NCBI GenBank assembly: GCA_027858325.1
Contig: JAQICU010000171.1
Span: 1-16,631 of the forward strand
Direction: 5' to 3'
Origin: Candidatus Cloacimonadota bacterium
Lineage (GTDB): Bacteria; Cloacimonadota; Cloacimonadia; Cloacimonadales; TCS61
Length of the DNA: 16,631 bases
Shown: piece by piece, positions 7,701-15,141 of the stretch
Layout: each line of letters opens with the position of its first letter
Position numbering within the stretch: position 1 is the stretch's first letter
Notes under the pieces: generated by a model
Database searches by the model: none
Seen by the model: the letters and a program-made list of their open reading frames with translations, nothing else
What the model was told of the DNA's origin: nothing
Program-made: the position numbers and the translations under genes

Positions 7701-9747
7701 CACCCGAACCACTCCAGTTATTATATGCATATTGGATAAAATCCTTTATCGCCTGAGCAGAACGGATACCATAATTAAATTCATCAAAAATATCTTGAAG
7801 GCTTACTATTTTTACTATCTTGCCCTGTTCTTCCCAGGTTTGCTTGAATTGTAATAAAGATTCGTTTTCAATAAAATCTGTTAATGTTATTACGATATAT
7901 TTAGCAAAGTTTGTTTGTGATTTCAAATTGGAAGGTATGTTCGGAAGAATTTTAACTGGTTGTTTTTTCATCTCTTCGGTAACAGCGAAATACTCAGTAT
8001 TATGATTGATCACGCTATCCTGAAATGAAATTTTAAAAGGTGGCTCGCCATTTTCCAAAAATGACTCTATGTGAATGTTTTCAATAATGCTTGTTCCCAA
8101 TTTATAAACAGAGACTTGATCGTTAGAAAAATTATCCAGTTCAAATTGGAATAAACCTAATGCTTTATCTTGTGGTTCGGTGAATTTCATCTCATCCGTA
8201 TCAGTTTTATATTCACGCCAGTAGGTTATATCAAAGTAATCGAGCATGATCTGTTGATTTTCAATGCCTGGAATTCCGGGCAAAATTACGTACATATTAT
8301 TCTCGCCGTGGAATAAATAACTATTCGATAATGGATCATTAAAATTATCAAACATTTGTTCAGACTGTCCATTCCACTCATGCTGACCGATCTGTGAGGA
8401 ATTGATATTAATTTGTGCAGAATGGTTAATCTGAGAATAATTATCTTTATTAAATGTAACACTGAAAAGGCAGGCTTGTGCTGTAAATCTTTTAGTTGGA
8501 CGCTGATCCGGATATTGAAGTTCAAACGGGTATATCTCTAAGGATGGAGAATAAATTCTAGCCCAGAACCAGATATCTTCTCGGTAAAAATCATGTGAAT
8601 TCCAGAGATATTGTGCACCAAGATGATCTTTAGTATTCTGCTCCTCAAAATGGACAGTATGCTGATATGATTCGGGAATTGTGAACTGACCTGGATTTAT
8701 GTTGCCCAAACCACCGTTTTCAACTGCCATTCTGCTTCCCGGTTGATCCAATAATGTTAAGAAATAAGAATTCTCAGATGTGTAATCATCGTAATAACTG
8801 TTTTCACCGTTATGGCGATCGCCATAGAATTCAAAGTAATCTCCCGGATCAAACGAACCGTCAGCAGAACCTACAAAATGAATAGGAACCGGGTTTCCCA
8901 TGCATGATAATTCCAGATTTCGAGGATCGATCTCATCCCAATCGAAAGCCATTTCATATTCAAGAGGAAAATCCAGAGCTGCCAGGTATTCCATAAGATA
9001 CTCATAGCTAATTTTATATATTCCTTCTTCGCCAATGATGAGTCGAAGTTCATTAACATCATCACCATCTCTTGATGGAATATATCCTGATCTCTGTTTT
9101 TCTTTTCGCCAATTCGTTGAGAAGTTGTTATTCAAGAAAAAAGAATCAGCTATCTTATCAATATAGTTCTCACCTTGCGAAATGACTCTACTTTTATTAC
9201 CGGTAATATTAATGCGCAAAGTCAGCTCTTCAGTAAGAACAAGTTCATGATCTTTAGCTTTGTATTGAAAAGGATGAAAGATGAATCCCATAAAATATCG
9301 ATCACCGAGATAAGCTTTAGAACCCTTTTCAAAAATATTGGCGGGATAAAGTGCAGAAAAATCATAAATATCTTTTTCCATATAGAATTGATAGCTAACT
9401 GAAGTTTCGGAAGGCACCATCATTTCAGTGGGATAATCTTTATAGTTGGGGATAGTTTTTTGTTTTTTATCAATTATTTGAAAGGAGGCATCACCATCAA
9501 TTGGCAGTCCAATAATCTCAGTGAAAAATGGTAATAATGGATATCCGGCTTCCACCGGATATGATGCATCGGTACAGATTATTTTATTAAAAGCTCCTAA
9601 TTTTGTTGATATCATTTTTGTTTGAAATTCAGGAAGAACGAATTTCACCACCAGTTCCTCTTCAGTTTGACTGATGACTTCGAAATTCTCAGCAAAAACC
9701 AAACTGGAAAAGATGATCAACAATATAATAAAAAAAAATTTATACAT
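4726..9747 (-). CDS. PorU/gingipain-like C25 cysteine peptidase with C-terminal sorting domain
   Basis: Very large secreted cysteine peptidase (1673 residues). Domains in order: signal peptide (1-19, ending VFA); a C25-type propeptide region (about 20-230); a PorU-like region (about 232-335) with G-I-Y-K-I-S-Y, D-P-R-N-L and D-G-S-F-D-P-G-D-Y-F-E-F-Y-G; the C25 catalytic domain (about 615-978) with catalytic His845 in M-G-H-G-G-G and Cys878 in S-L-S-C-Y-G; several Ig/CARDB-like beta domains (about 1000-1560); and a FlgD/type A sorting-like domain (1563-1673) with Y-P-N-P at 1571-1574 and L-A-N-G-V-Y-F-Y-R. It is longer than Porphyromonas PorU (roughly 1150 residues), mainly from the extra C-terminal domains. 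The adjacent PorV-like gene supports a PorU-like sortase role; a secreted gingipain-like protease is the alternative. GGAG precedes the ATG. Peptidase assignment is strong because both catalytic residues are visible; substrate unknown. Confidence 0.92.
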   Translation of the reverse strand: MYKFFFIILLIIFSSLVFAENFEVISQTEEELVVKFVLPEFQTKMISTKLGAFNKIICTDASYPVEAGYPLLPFFTEIIGLPIDGDASFQIIDKKQKTIPNYKDYPTEMMVPSETSVSYQFYMEKDIYDFSALYPANIFEKGSKAYLGDRYFMGFIFHPFQYKAKDHELVLTEELTLRINITGNKSRVISQGENYIDKIADSFFLNNNFSTNWRKEKQRSGYIPSRDGDDVNELRLIIGEEGIYKISYEYLMEYLAALDFPLEYEMAFDWDEIDPRNLELSCMGNPVPIHFVGSADGSFDPGDYFEFYGDRHNGENSYYDDYTSENSYFLTLLDQPGSRMAVENGGLGNINPGQFTIPESYQHTVHFEEQNTKDHLGAQYLWNSHDFYREDIWFWARIYSPSLEIYPFELQYPDQRPTKRFTAQACLFSVTFNKDNYSQINHSAQININSSQIGQHEWNGQSEQMFDNFNDPLSNSYLFHGENNMYVILPGIPGIENQQIMLDYFDITYWREYKTDTDEMKFTEPQDKALGLFQFELDNFSNDQVSVYKLGTSIIENIHIESFLENGEPPFKISFQDSVINHNTEYFAVTEEMKKQPVKILPNIPSNLKSQTNFAKYIVITLTDFIENESLLQFKQTWEEQGKIVKIVSLQDIFDEFNYGIRSAQAIKDFIQYAYNNWSGSGVTHVLFMGDGITDERDNSPSREFNLIPFKNVWVEFWGAIASDNWLGCIVGDDLVADVAIGRINIWNEDQIEDVVNKTVQYIDQPNFEDLWHSHVTLAAGGNPGEGATFANQSEIIRSMWIPDDYNVSRVYCNTDGLPNSYAGNTTDLISNINDGTIYLQFMGHGGGHIWADYNLLNIADISTFNNENLPLVASLSCYGSAFNTPQSSCIGEELILRPNRGAIGHVGFTGYGYLYADLSISRYLTEAIFDKQIPTIGEIASFTKAKFFASYNFSGVGVALTHGFALLGDPMIELILPYDQKQVDLNKYNLVEEDTLVISSSVGPQISNGKFVVFDEDDSQLPLNQYYPLELPVVNDTLTVSDFIVPETNDPIYSQYVKLFAYGEEGEVTGITNFTVGQSAMVNLEIIPDPPEYGDPINIRADFFDEHGLADIFFVLESDSSTIEMINIEDHTYELETLLPAYSAGNVVRFHFKIFDAIGDSTITNTETITVAGPDLVLEHIELAEFENAPAAKVLIRNSGSTIAGSCYLRLYSYNAQLEPTLILLTTIQIPPLGVLENRWEYIPIPLLNREIMFQATVNENEESFSEINISNNLIYSESYTINMFEVGASGTVVSALSLDNNLLCEFPEDFLDEPAIFYINSIVSEEPFNQPDIKSILPANQTNSFCYEIGTLDESCLADSIGHFQNNKLITLTFNYDPADSLTQAMEIEGNFNIYRWESEFNKWIKYGGLTDSVANTVTYEVHRTGIYSILQNNDDQAPYIEANIEGQEYTQTLNSSPGQEFTHGGYISKDGIISFILMDANGIDVFENNINLYLSDGTDVIEIGSNEYSLTISPGNLNQIPLKYQLNNLETGTYYITLECQDVNGNEENLEIEFIVNEKFNINNFANYPNPVKTATVSSHNSGRTRFTYVLTDDADKVNIKIYTVSGRLIKTFKELPSSVGYHEYPRTTLGWDCRDKDGYFLANGVYFYRITATKGNKKIEKTKKMAILK

Positions 9748-9804
9748 TCAAATCTCCAAATTATGTATGAATTCACAACAAACAATTATTGTTTTTTGGC
9801 AAGC

Positions 9805-9810
9805 ATTATA
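9805..9810 (-). promoter_or_regulatory. Possible -10 element for the surface gene cluster
   Basis: TATAAT on the minus strand, about 57 bases upstream of the C25 peptidase start and overlapping the pncC stop codon. The sequence 17-18 bases further upstream is AT-rich but not TTGACA-like, so this is a weak prediction. If real, the five downstream genes could be transcribed independently of proS-pncC, with an untranslated leader of about 50 bases. Confidence 0.25.
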
Positions 9811-10621
9811 TATTTTCTAAAAGCAGCTTAAATAATATTAAAACCGATTTCTTTCTGATATTTTCCCGATTTCCCGAAAGTGATAATTTTCTGGTAATTA
9901 TTTTGTCATTAATTGAAACAGCAAGATAGATCGTACCGACAGGTTTTTCTGGTGTACCACCAGAAGGTCCTGCGATACCAGTGATAGAAGCAGAAATATC
10001 AGTTTCAAATATTTTTTTTGTTCCCTTAACCATCTCTATTGCAGTCTCTGTGGATACGGCACCAAAATTATTGATAGTTTCGGATTTAACCTTAAGAACA
10101 TTTATTTTTGCCTGGTTTGAATAACTTACAACTCCACCCATGAAATATTCTGAAGCACCTGAATTTGAAGTGATCATCTCCTGTATCATCCCACCCGTAC
10201 AGGACTCTGCTAGAGAAAGAGTGAGTTTTTTAAATAACAATTTTTCATGTAGTTTCTGTGAGAGTGTAGAAATCTCATTTTCAAGATCATTTTCTAATTC
10301 GATTGGCTTTGGTCGCCAAGATTTGAATTTACCGTGTCGAATGTTTTGAGATTGAGGTTTATATTCTTTTGAAATATGTTCTCTCTCTTCTCGTTGCTCT
10401 TTTTTGGGTCGACTTTCCAAGATAACGATCTTGTGTTCTTTATACTCTACTAGATCATCAATCTTAATCATTGTATGCTTGAGTTTGTTAACCTCACCAT
10501 TAACACTAACTAAACCGTCTTTTATGAAATGGCGTATGTCACTGTAATAATCACAAACACCTGCTGCTTTGAGAAGCTTGAATAATTCTATTTCGTCGCC
10601 TTTATTTATATAGAAATCCAT
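9806..10621 (-). CDS. pncC: S4 RNA-binding domain fused to PncC (CinA C-terminal, NMN amidohydrolase-type) domain
   Basis: The C-terminal half (about 116-271) is a complete CinA C-terminal/PncC domain, the fold that deamidates nicotinamide mononucleotide to nicotinate mononucleotide in pyridine nucleotide salvage. Visible signatures: L-A-E-S-C-T-G-G (137-144), G-G-V-V-S-Y-S-N (162-169), F-G-A-V-S (186-190), G-I-A-G-P-S-G-G-T (215-223), P-V-G-T-I-Y (227-232) and the family ending G-N-R-E-N-I-R. Instead of the MoCF-like domain of full-length CinA, the N-terminus (about 7-67) looks like an S4 RNA-binding domain (L-F-K-L-L-K-A-A-G, then I-K-D-G-L-V-S-V-N-G), joined by a charged linker (68-115). 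The start is firm: it overlaps the proS stop as TAATG, with AAGG upstream, indicating translational coupling. Function of the S4 part is unknown; a translation-linked or RNA-associated role is inference. 58 bp follow before the peptidase gene. Confidence 0.9.
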   Translation of the reverse strand: MDFYINKGDEIELFKLLKAAGVCDYYSDIRHFIKDGLVSVNGEVNKLKHTMIKIDDLVEYKEHKIVILESRPKKEQREEREHISKEYKPQSQNIRHGKFKSWRPKPIELENDLENEISTLSQKLHEKLLFKKLTLSLAESCTGGMIQEMITSNSGASEYFMGGVVSYSNQAKINVLKVKSETINNFGAVSTETAIEMVKGTKKIFETDISASITGIAGPSGGTPEKPVGTIYLAVSINDKIITRKLSLSGNRENIRKKSVLILFKLLLENI

Positions 10622-12144
10622 TAATATGCCTTCGCGAAAACCACGCGTTTCTTACTTTCTTTTCCGCAGTAGATACATTTTCCAGTCTCTTGCTGATCAT
10701 TAATGGGAATACAGCGGATCGTAACTTTCAAGTCATCCTTGATCTTCTCTTCACACTCAGAATTTTCACACCAGTGGCTCAACGCAAATCCGCCATGAAT
10801 TTCCGGATTATTCTTATTCTTTGGAGTAAAGAATTTATAGAACTCATCTTTATCATCTATGTTTATCGTGTTCTCAGTACGGAATTTCAGGGCTTTATCA
10901 TAGATATTTTGCTGAATTTCATCGAGAATCACGGTAAGGTTACTTACAAAATCATCTACCTTCATTCCTGTTTTATCTTTTGCATCTTTATCTCTTCTAC
11001 CCATGAAGACAGAGTTATTTTCAATATCACGAGGTCCGATCTCAAGCCTAATAGGAACACCTTTCTTAATCCAGTCCCAAAGTTTTTCACCACCACGCAA
11101 ATCGCGGTCATCAATTTGGAAGCGAATTTTTTCTTCATGGTATCTCAGTTTTTCCATTTCGAAAGTAAGACTATCAATGAACGCCATAACTTTTGTATGT
11201 TCTTCATCATTTCTATAAATTGGAACTAATACAACATGAGAAGGCGCTATCTTTGGTGGAAGCACCAGCCCGTCATCATCACTGTGAGCCATGATTAGAG
11301 CTCCAATAAGCCTGGTAGAAACTCCCCATGAAGTAGTCCACGCAAATTCTTCTTTTCCTTCTTTATTCTGAAATTTAATATTGGAAGCTTTTGCAAAATT
11401 TAATCCTAAGAAATGTGATGTCCCGGACTGGAGAGCTTTTTTATCCTGCATTATTGCTTCAATGGAGAAAGTGTTTAATGCACCAGGGAATCTTTCGAAT
11501 TCGGTTTTTTCACCCATAATTACCGGCATAGCAAGATGTTTTTCTGCAAACTCAGCATAAACATTTAACATTTTAAAAGTCTCTTGCAAAGCATCTTTTT
11601 TGGTTTCATGTGCAGTGTGTCCTTCTTGCCACAAAAATTCGGTTGTACGCAGAAATAATCGAGTTCGCATTTCCCATCTTACAACATTTGCCCATTGATT
11701 TATCAGCAAAGGCAGATCCCGATAAGAGTTTATCCATTTGCTGAATGAAGCCCCAATAATTGTTTCACTAGTAGGTCGTACGATAAGTTCTTCCGTTAAT
11801 TTGCCGGCAGGTTTCAATCCGCCTTCTCCATCATCTTCCAACCGGGAATGCGTAACTACCGCACATTCTTTAGCAAAACCTTCTACGTGTTCGGCTTCTT
11901 TTTCAAAAAAACTTTTTGGAATGAAGAGTGGGAAATAAGCATTAACATGGCCTGTAGCTTTGAACATTGCGTCCAAATTTTTTTGAATATTTTCCCAAAT
12001 TGCATATCCCCACGGTTTGATCACCATACATCCGCGCACATCACTGTTTTCTGCCATGTCAGCAGCTTTAACAACTTCCTGATACCAGCTTGGATAATCC
12101 TCATCTCTTCTTGGATTTATCGCTGTTCTTTTTTGTTTTGTCAT
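10621..12144 (-). CDS. proS: Prolyl-tRNA synthetase, archaeal/eukaryotic-type
   Basis: Charges tRNA-Pro with proline in the cytoplasm. The 507 residues match the short ProS type 3 (archaeal/eukaryotic-like) without the bacterial editing insertion. Seen: class II core with motif 1 region (about 36-56), R-P-T-S-E (123-127), motif 2 (R156 to E169, then F-L-W-Q-E-G-H-T-A-H at 170-179), motif 3 (G-V-S-T-R-L-I-G-A-L at 274-283, then H-S-D-D-D-G), an anticodon-binding domain from about 302, and a C-terminal ProRS-C domain with paired cysteines C459/C464 and C490/C493 suited to zinc binding, ending in the usual terminal A-Y. GGGAG lies upstream of the ATG. It is the first gene leftward from the divergent region and overlaps the S4-PncC start by one base. 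This ProS type is widespread in FCB bacteria, so it is not by itself a sign of recent transfer. Confidence 0.97.
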   Translation of the reverse strand: MTKQKRTAINPRRDEDYPSWYQEVVKAADMAENSDVRGCMVIKPWGYAIWENIQKNLDAMFKATGHVNAYFPLFIPKSFFEKEAEHVEGFAKECAVVTHSRLEDDGEGGLKPAGKLTEELIVRPTSETIIGASFSKWINSYRDLPLLINQWANVVRWEMRTRLFLRTTEFLWQEGHTAHETKKDALQETFKMLNVYAEFAEKHLAMPVIMGEKTEFERFPGALNTFSIEAIMQDKKALQSGTSHFLGLNFAKASNIKFQNKEGKEEFAWTTSWGVSTRLIGALIMAHSDDDGLVLPPKIAPSHVVLVPIYRNDEEHTKVMAFIDSLTFEMEKLRYHEEKIRFQIDDRDLRGGEKLWDWIKKGVPIRLEIGPRDIENNSVFMGRRDKDAKDKTGMKVDDFVSNLTVILDEIQQNIYDKALKFRTENTINIDDKDEFYKFFTPKNKNNPEIHGGFALSHWCENSECEEKIKDDLKVTIRCIPINDQQETGKCIYCGKESKKRVVFAKAY

Positions 12145-12384
12145 TTATAAATATATCTCCCAACTATTTTTATTAAATTAATTCTATTCATAAAACCAAT
12201 TTTATTTAATACTTATTCCCCTGTAAAGTATCAACTTTCTAAACTTTAAACTATGCAATCTTTGTCAAATCAAAAAAACGCACTTAACTTGAACTATCTT
12301 GACACTTAAGAGTATTATCAACATTTGGAATTTAATAGAATTAAAATAATATCAGATTCAATAAAATGAGTCTGTTAGGAAATT
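12145..12384. promoter_or_regulatory. Divergent promoter region between proS and mnmG
   Basis: AT-rich intergenic region of 240 bp that must carry start signals for both directions. TTGACA hexamers occur on each strand, at 12263-12268 (minus) and 12299-12304 (plus), but neither has a convincing TATAAT-like hexamer at 16-18 bases. Other -10-like A/T-rich words occur at 12331-12350 on the plus strand. AGGA at about 12377-12380 is the mnmG ribosome binding site and GGGAG at about 12157-12161 (minus) that of proS. No small gene, riboswitch or T-box-like structure was recognised. Confidence 0.45.
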
Positions 12385-14235
12385 ATGAATAAATATGATA
12401 TAATTGTTGTTGGTGCCGGACATGCTGGAATAGAAGCGGCACTTGCTGCTGCCAGAATGGGTGCGAGCACTCTAATTTTTGTGATAAAAATAGAGACTAT
12501 TGGGCGTATGAGCTGCAATCCTTCGGTGGGTGGACCTGCTAAAGGGCATCTTGTTAGAGAAATAGATGCACTTGGCGGAGAGCTTGCCAGAGCTGCAGAT
12601 ATCACCGGTATTCAATTCAGGATGTTGAATCGGAAAAAAGGACCTGCAGTTTGGGCGCCAAGATCGCAAAATGATAGGATGCAATACTCAGCCATTATGC
12701 ACCAAGCTTTAGAAAATCAGGATAATTTAGATATTGTAGAATCAATGATAGATGAAATAATCTTGGATAAAGAAGGCAAATCAGTGAAGGGAGTACGTTC
12801 CAACCTGGGAGAAGAATATTTTGCACCTAAAGTTATTTTGGCAAATGGTACTTTTTTAAAGGGACTTGTTCATATTGGTAACGTAAGTATTAGTGCCGGA
12901 AGAGCTGGTGAACCTGCTTCTAATAATCTATCAGATTCACTTGCTAAAATCGGATTGAAACTGGCAAGATTCAAAACGGGAACGCCACCCAGAATTGACT
13001 TACGAACTGTGAATATGAACCAGGTGGAAGAACAACCGGGAGATGAAAACCCGCAAGGATTCTCATACTACAGAGATATTACACTAAAGAATGATGTAAG
13101 CTGCTACCTAACTTTTACCAATTCTGAAACTCATAAAATAATTGAATCTAACTTAAAAAGATCCTCGCTTTATGGTGGATACATAAGTGGAATAGGACCG
13201 AGATATTGTCCATCTATTGAAGACAAAGTAGTCAAATTTTCTGGGAAAGATCGTCATCATATTTTCATAGAACCAGAAAGTGCTGATACTTTTGAAGCTT
13301 ATGTAAATGGTACATCAAATAGTCTTCCACCGGATATTCAAAAGAAGATGATCCATTCAATTCCTGGTTTGCAAAATGCTTCCATAATTCGCTATGGTTA
13401 TGCTATCGAATACGATTATGTAATTCCTGATGAGATCAAAGCTACCATGGAAACAAAAATAGTTTCAGGATTATATCTGGCAGGGCAGATCAATGGAACT
13501 TCCGGTTATGAAGAGGCTGGAGCTCAGGGACTTGCAGCAGGTATTAATGCGGTTCTTGCTTTGGATAAAAAAGAACCACTGATCTTTGATAGATCACAAT
13601 CTTATCTTGGTGTTCTTCTGGATGATCTGGTCACAAAAGGTACTAACGAACCTTATCGCCTGTTCACTTCCCGCGCTGAATACAGGTTATTCCTGAGGCA
13701 GGATAATGCAGATGAAAGATTGATGCCGATCGGTTATAAATTGGGATTAGTAAGTGATATACGCTGGCAGAAATTTTTGATAATGAAAAAAATATTCAAC
13801 AGAGAAATGGAATATTTGAAAACACATGCATCAAATAAACATCCAAAACTAAAGGAACCAATGAGATATGAAAAAATCCTTAAACGCCCGGAAATATCAT
13901 TTTCTGATCTCACTAAATTTGGATACAATATCCCGGAAGATGTTTCTGAAGATATTCAAAATAGGATTTCATTAAATATAAAATATAAAGGCTACATAAA
14001 ACGGCAAATGGCTGAAATTGATAAATTCGAAAAAATGGAACATTCCAAAATTCCTAGAGATATCGATTATATGAAGATCGAATCTATTGCTTATGAAGCG
14101 AGAGAAAAATTGAATAAGATTAAACCAACTTCTCTAGGACAGGCATCCAGAATTCCCGGTGTTAATCATATTGATGTGACATCGTTGCTTGTTTACCTAA
14201 AGAAGAATAAAAAAAAGAAGAGTAGATCAACTTAG
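12385..14235 (+). CDS. mnmG: tRNA uridine-5-carboxymethylaminomethyl modification enzyme MnmG (GidA)
   Basis: FAD-dependent partner of MnmE; the pair installs the (carboxymethyl)aminomethyl group at C5 of wobble uridine 34 in several tRNAs. The 616 residues are close to the usual family length. Seen: N-terminal FAD-binding G-A-G-H-A-G (10-15); the signature around C44 (C-N-P-S-V-G-G-P-A-K-G-H-L, 44-56); conserved C275 in G-P-R-Y-C-P-S-I-E-D-K, the second of the two family cysteines; G-R-A-G-E-P-A and F-K-T-G-T-P-P-R; L-A-G-Q-I-N-G-T-S-G-Y-E-E-A-G-A-Q-G; F-T-S-R-A-E-Y-R-L; and a C-terminal helical domain ending A-S-R-I-P-G-V before a lysine-rich tail. AGGA precedes the ATG. It is first in a plus-strand series and is separated from the next gene by a 101-bp repeat-bearing gap. 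MnmE is not in the window. Confidence 0.98.
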   Translation: MNKYDIIVVGAGHAGIEAALAAARMGASTLIFVIKIETIGRMSCNPSVGGPAKGHLVREIDALGGELARAADITGIQFRMLNRKKGPAVWAPRSQNDRMQYSAIMHQALENQDNLDIVESMIDEIILDKEGKSVKGVRSNLGEEYFAPKVILANGTFLKGLVHIGNVSISAGRAGEPASNNLSDSLAKIGLKLARFKTGTPPRIDLRTVNMNQVEEQPGDENPQGFSYYRDITLKNDVSCYLTFTNSETHKIIESNLKRSSLYGGYISGIGPRYCPSIEDKVVKFSGKDRHHIFIEPESADTFEAYVNGTSNSLPPDIQKKMIHSIPGLQNASIIRYGYAIEYDYVIPDEIKATMETKIVSGLYLAGQINGTSGYEEAGAQGLAAGINAVLALDKKEPLIFDRSQSYLGVLLDDLVTKGTNEPYRLFTSRAEYRLFLRQDNADERLMPIGYKLGLVSDIRWQKFLIMKKIFNREMEYLKTHASNKHPKLKEPMRYEKILKRPEISFSDLTKFGYNIPEDVSEDIQNRISLNIKYKGYIKRQMAEIDKFEKMEHSKIPRDIDYMKIESIAYEAREKLNKIKPTSLGQASRIPGVNHIDVTSLLVYLKKNKKKKSRST

Positions 14236-14257
14236 CACAAGACCTATCGGCTTGTGC
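14235..14257. repeat. Hairpin 1 of intergenic repeat element after mnmG
   Basis: Perfect 7-bp inverted repeat GCACAAG (14235-14241) / CTTGTGC (14251-14257) with a 9-base loop. Three more pairs after one mismatch extend it outward to 14231/14261, overlapping the mnmG stop codon. No T-run follows, so it does not look like a factor-independent terminator. Its loop contains CCTATC. Confidence 0.7.
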
Positions 14258-14267
14258 CAAGTCTGTA

Positions 14268-14305
14268 AACTTGTCCTATGCTCCGCAGGAGTCATGGGAC
14301 AAGTT
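14268..14305. repeat. Hairpin 2 of intergenic repeat element, long imperfect palindrome
   Basis: Thirteen paired positions (14268-14280 with 14293-14305, one G-U), a single bulged T at 14292, then four more pairs (CTCC/GGAG) closing on a GCA triloop. This is a strong, cruciform-capable structure, GC-richer at the tip than the surrounding sequence. It looks like a REP-type palindromic element; multiplicity in the genome cannot be seen from here. Confidence 0.75.
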
Positions 14306-14325
14306 GATAGGGGATAAGTTGATAG
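14301..14325 (+). repeat. Tandem direct repeat just before the LPP20-like gene
   Basis: AAGTTGATAG occurs twice (14301-14310 and 14316-14325) separated by GGGAT, giving a 15-bp period. The second copy abuts the GAAGGA ribosome binding site (14325-14330) of the following lipoprotein gene, and both copies contain GATAG, complementary to the loop of hairpin 1. Confidence 0.7.
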
Positions 14326-14336
14326 AAGGATAATAA

Positions 14337-15116
14337 ATGAAAAGAATAATAATTTTGACCTTAGCATTGTTCATTATTGCAGGATGTGCAACACATAATG
14401 AAATTTATCGGCAGGAAACCCGAGATAGATTTGAGATTCCTCCACTACCCAAATGGGTTTATAATACACCCGATAATTTTGTGGTTGGAATGTCCCAGAA
14501 AAGTATGAATTCCGATGAAATGCAGGAAGCTGCAAAACAGATGGCAGCAGTTATGGAAAGTAGAAATCATGCTTCGTTTACGATAGAAAAATATGCAGCT
14601 ACTTCCAGCGATAATATTTTAAAATCGAATGTTACTGAATTCAAATTGAACGTAAGTTCTTCACCAGAAAAGACGGAACAGATATACAATTCACTCGAGC
14701 TTGTTGATTCTATAGAAGCACTTGGATATTTCTTTGGTTTGTTCTCTGCTACACAAATGGAAATAGAAGCTTCTTACAAAAGATCTGATATCCAAAGGTA
14801 TCCGGAGTACTTTGAGAAAGATAAATTGGAAATTTCAGAAAATACAATAACTTGTTTTAGGACAGAGAGTTCATCCTCTTTGGTTCTTGCCTGGGAAAAA
14901 GCAGCGGTTGAAGCAAGATCTGAAATTGCAAAATATCTTGAGAAAAAGGTTCAGTCTGCAATAATAAATACAGATGAGATCACGGAAAAAAGATTGGCTT
15001 TAGAAACTTCTATGAAACTATCTCAAATGAAGCTAAAAGCTAGTTACATTACCACAGAACTGAAAGATAATTTAAGGTTATTCAAAGTTTACCATGAAAT
15101 GGAAATCAGAAAATAG
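14337..15116 (+). CDS. LPP20-like lipoprotein
   Basis: Predicted lipoprotein of 259 residues with an N-terminal signal helix and lipobox I-A-G-C (acylated cysteine 17). After a linker, P-x-W-V-Y-N-T-P followed by F-V-V-G-M-S and an alanine-rich helix (about 38-75) is typical of the LPP20 lipoprotein family. A second, similar helix occurs at about 184-208 (A-W-E-K-A-A-V-E-A-R-S-E-I-A-K-Y-L), and the chain ends in a strand like the family's Y-R-V-Y-V edge. The protein may therefore carry two LPP20-like units. GAAGGA is 6 bases before the ATG. It ends 25 bp before kdsB on the same strand, so the two may be co-transcribed. Family function is poorly known; an envelope role is likely from the lipid anchor, but nothing more specific is supported. 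Confidence 0.8.
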   Translation: MKRIIILTLALFIIAGCATHNEIYRQETRDRFEIPPLPKWVYNTPDNFVVGMSQKSMNSDEMQEAAKQMAAVMESRNHASFTIEKYAATSSDNILKSNVTEFKLNVSSSPEKTEQIYNSLELVDSIEALGYFFGLFSATQMEIEASYKRSDIQRYPEYFEKDKLEISENTITCFRTESSSSLVLAWEKAAVEARSEIAKYLEKKVQSAIINTDEITEKRLALETSMKLSQMKLKASYITTELKDNLRLFKVYHEMEIRK

Positions 15117-15141
15117 TAGGTAGTAAGGAGTAAGCAAAATA

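Noticed and set aside
9781..9793. AACAATTATTGTT palindrome as a terminator between pncC and the C25 peptidase gene.
   Set aside because: The stem is short and purely A/T-dominated, with no T-run downstream in the direction of transcription.
10690..11229. Long open frame of 179 codons on the plus strand opposite proS.
   Set aside because: It lies wholly antisense to a strongly conserved gene, has no ribosome binding site and matches no protein pattern.
12263..12304. TTGACA hexamers on both strands as clear -35 boxes for proS and mnmG.
   Set aside because: Neither has a recognisable -10 hexamer at 16-18 bases, so only a general promoter region was called.
14235..14305. Rho-independent terminator after mnmG.
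   Set aside because: Stems are strong but no T-tract follows either hairpin on the plus strand.
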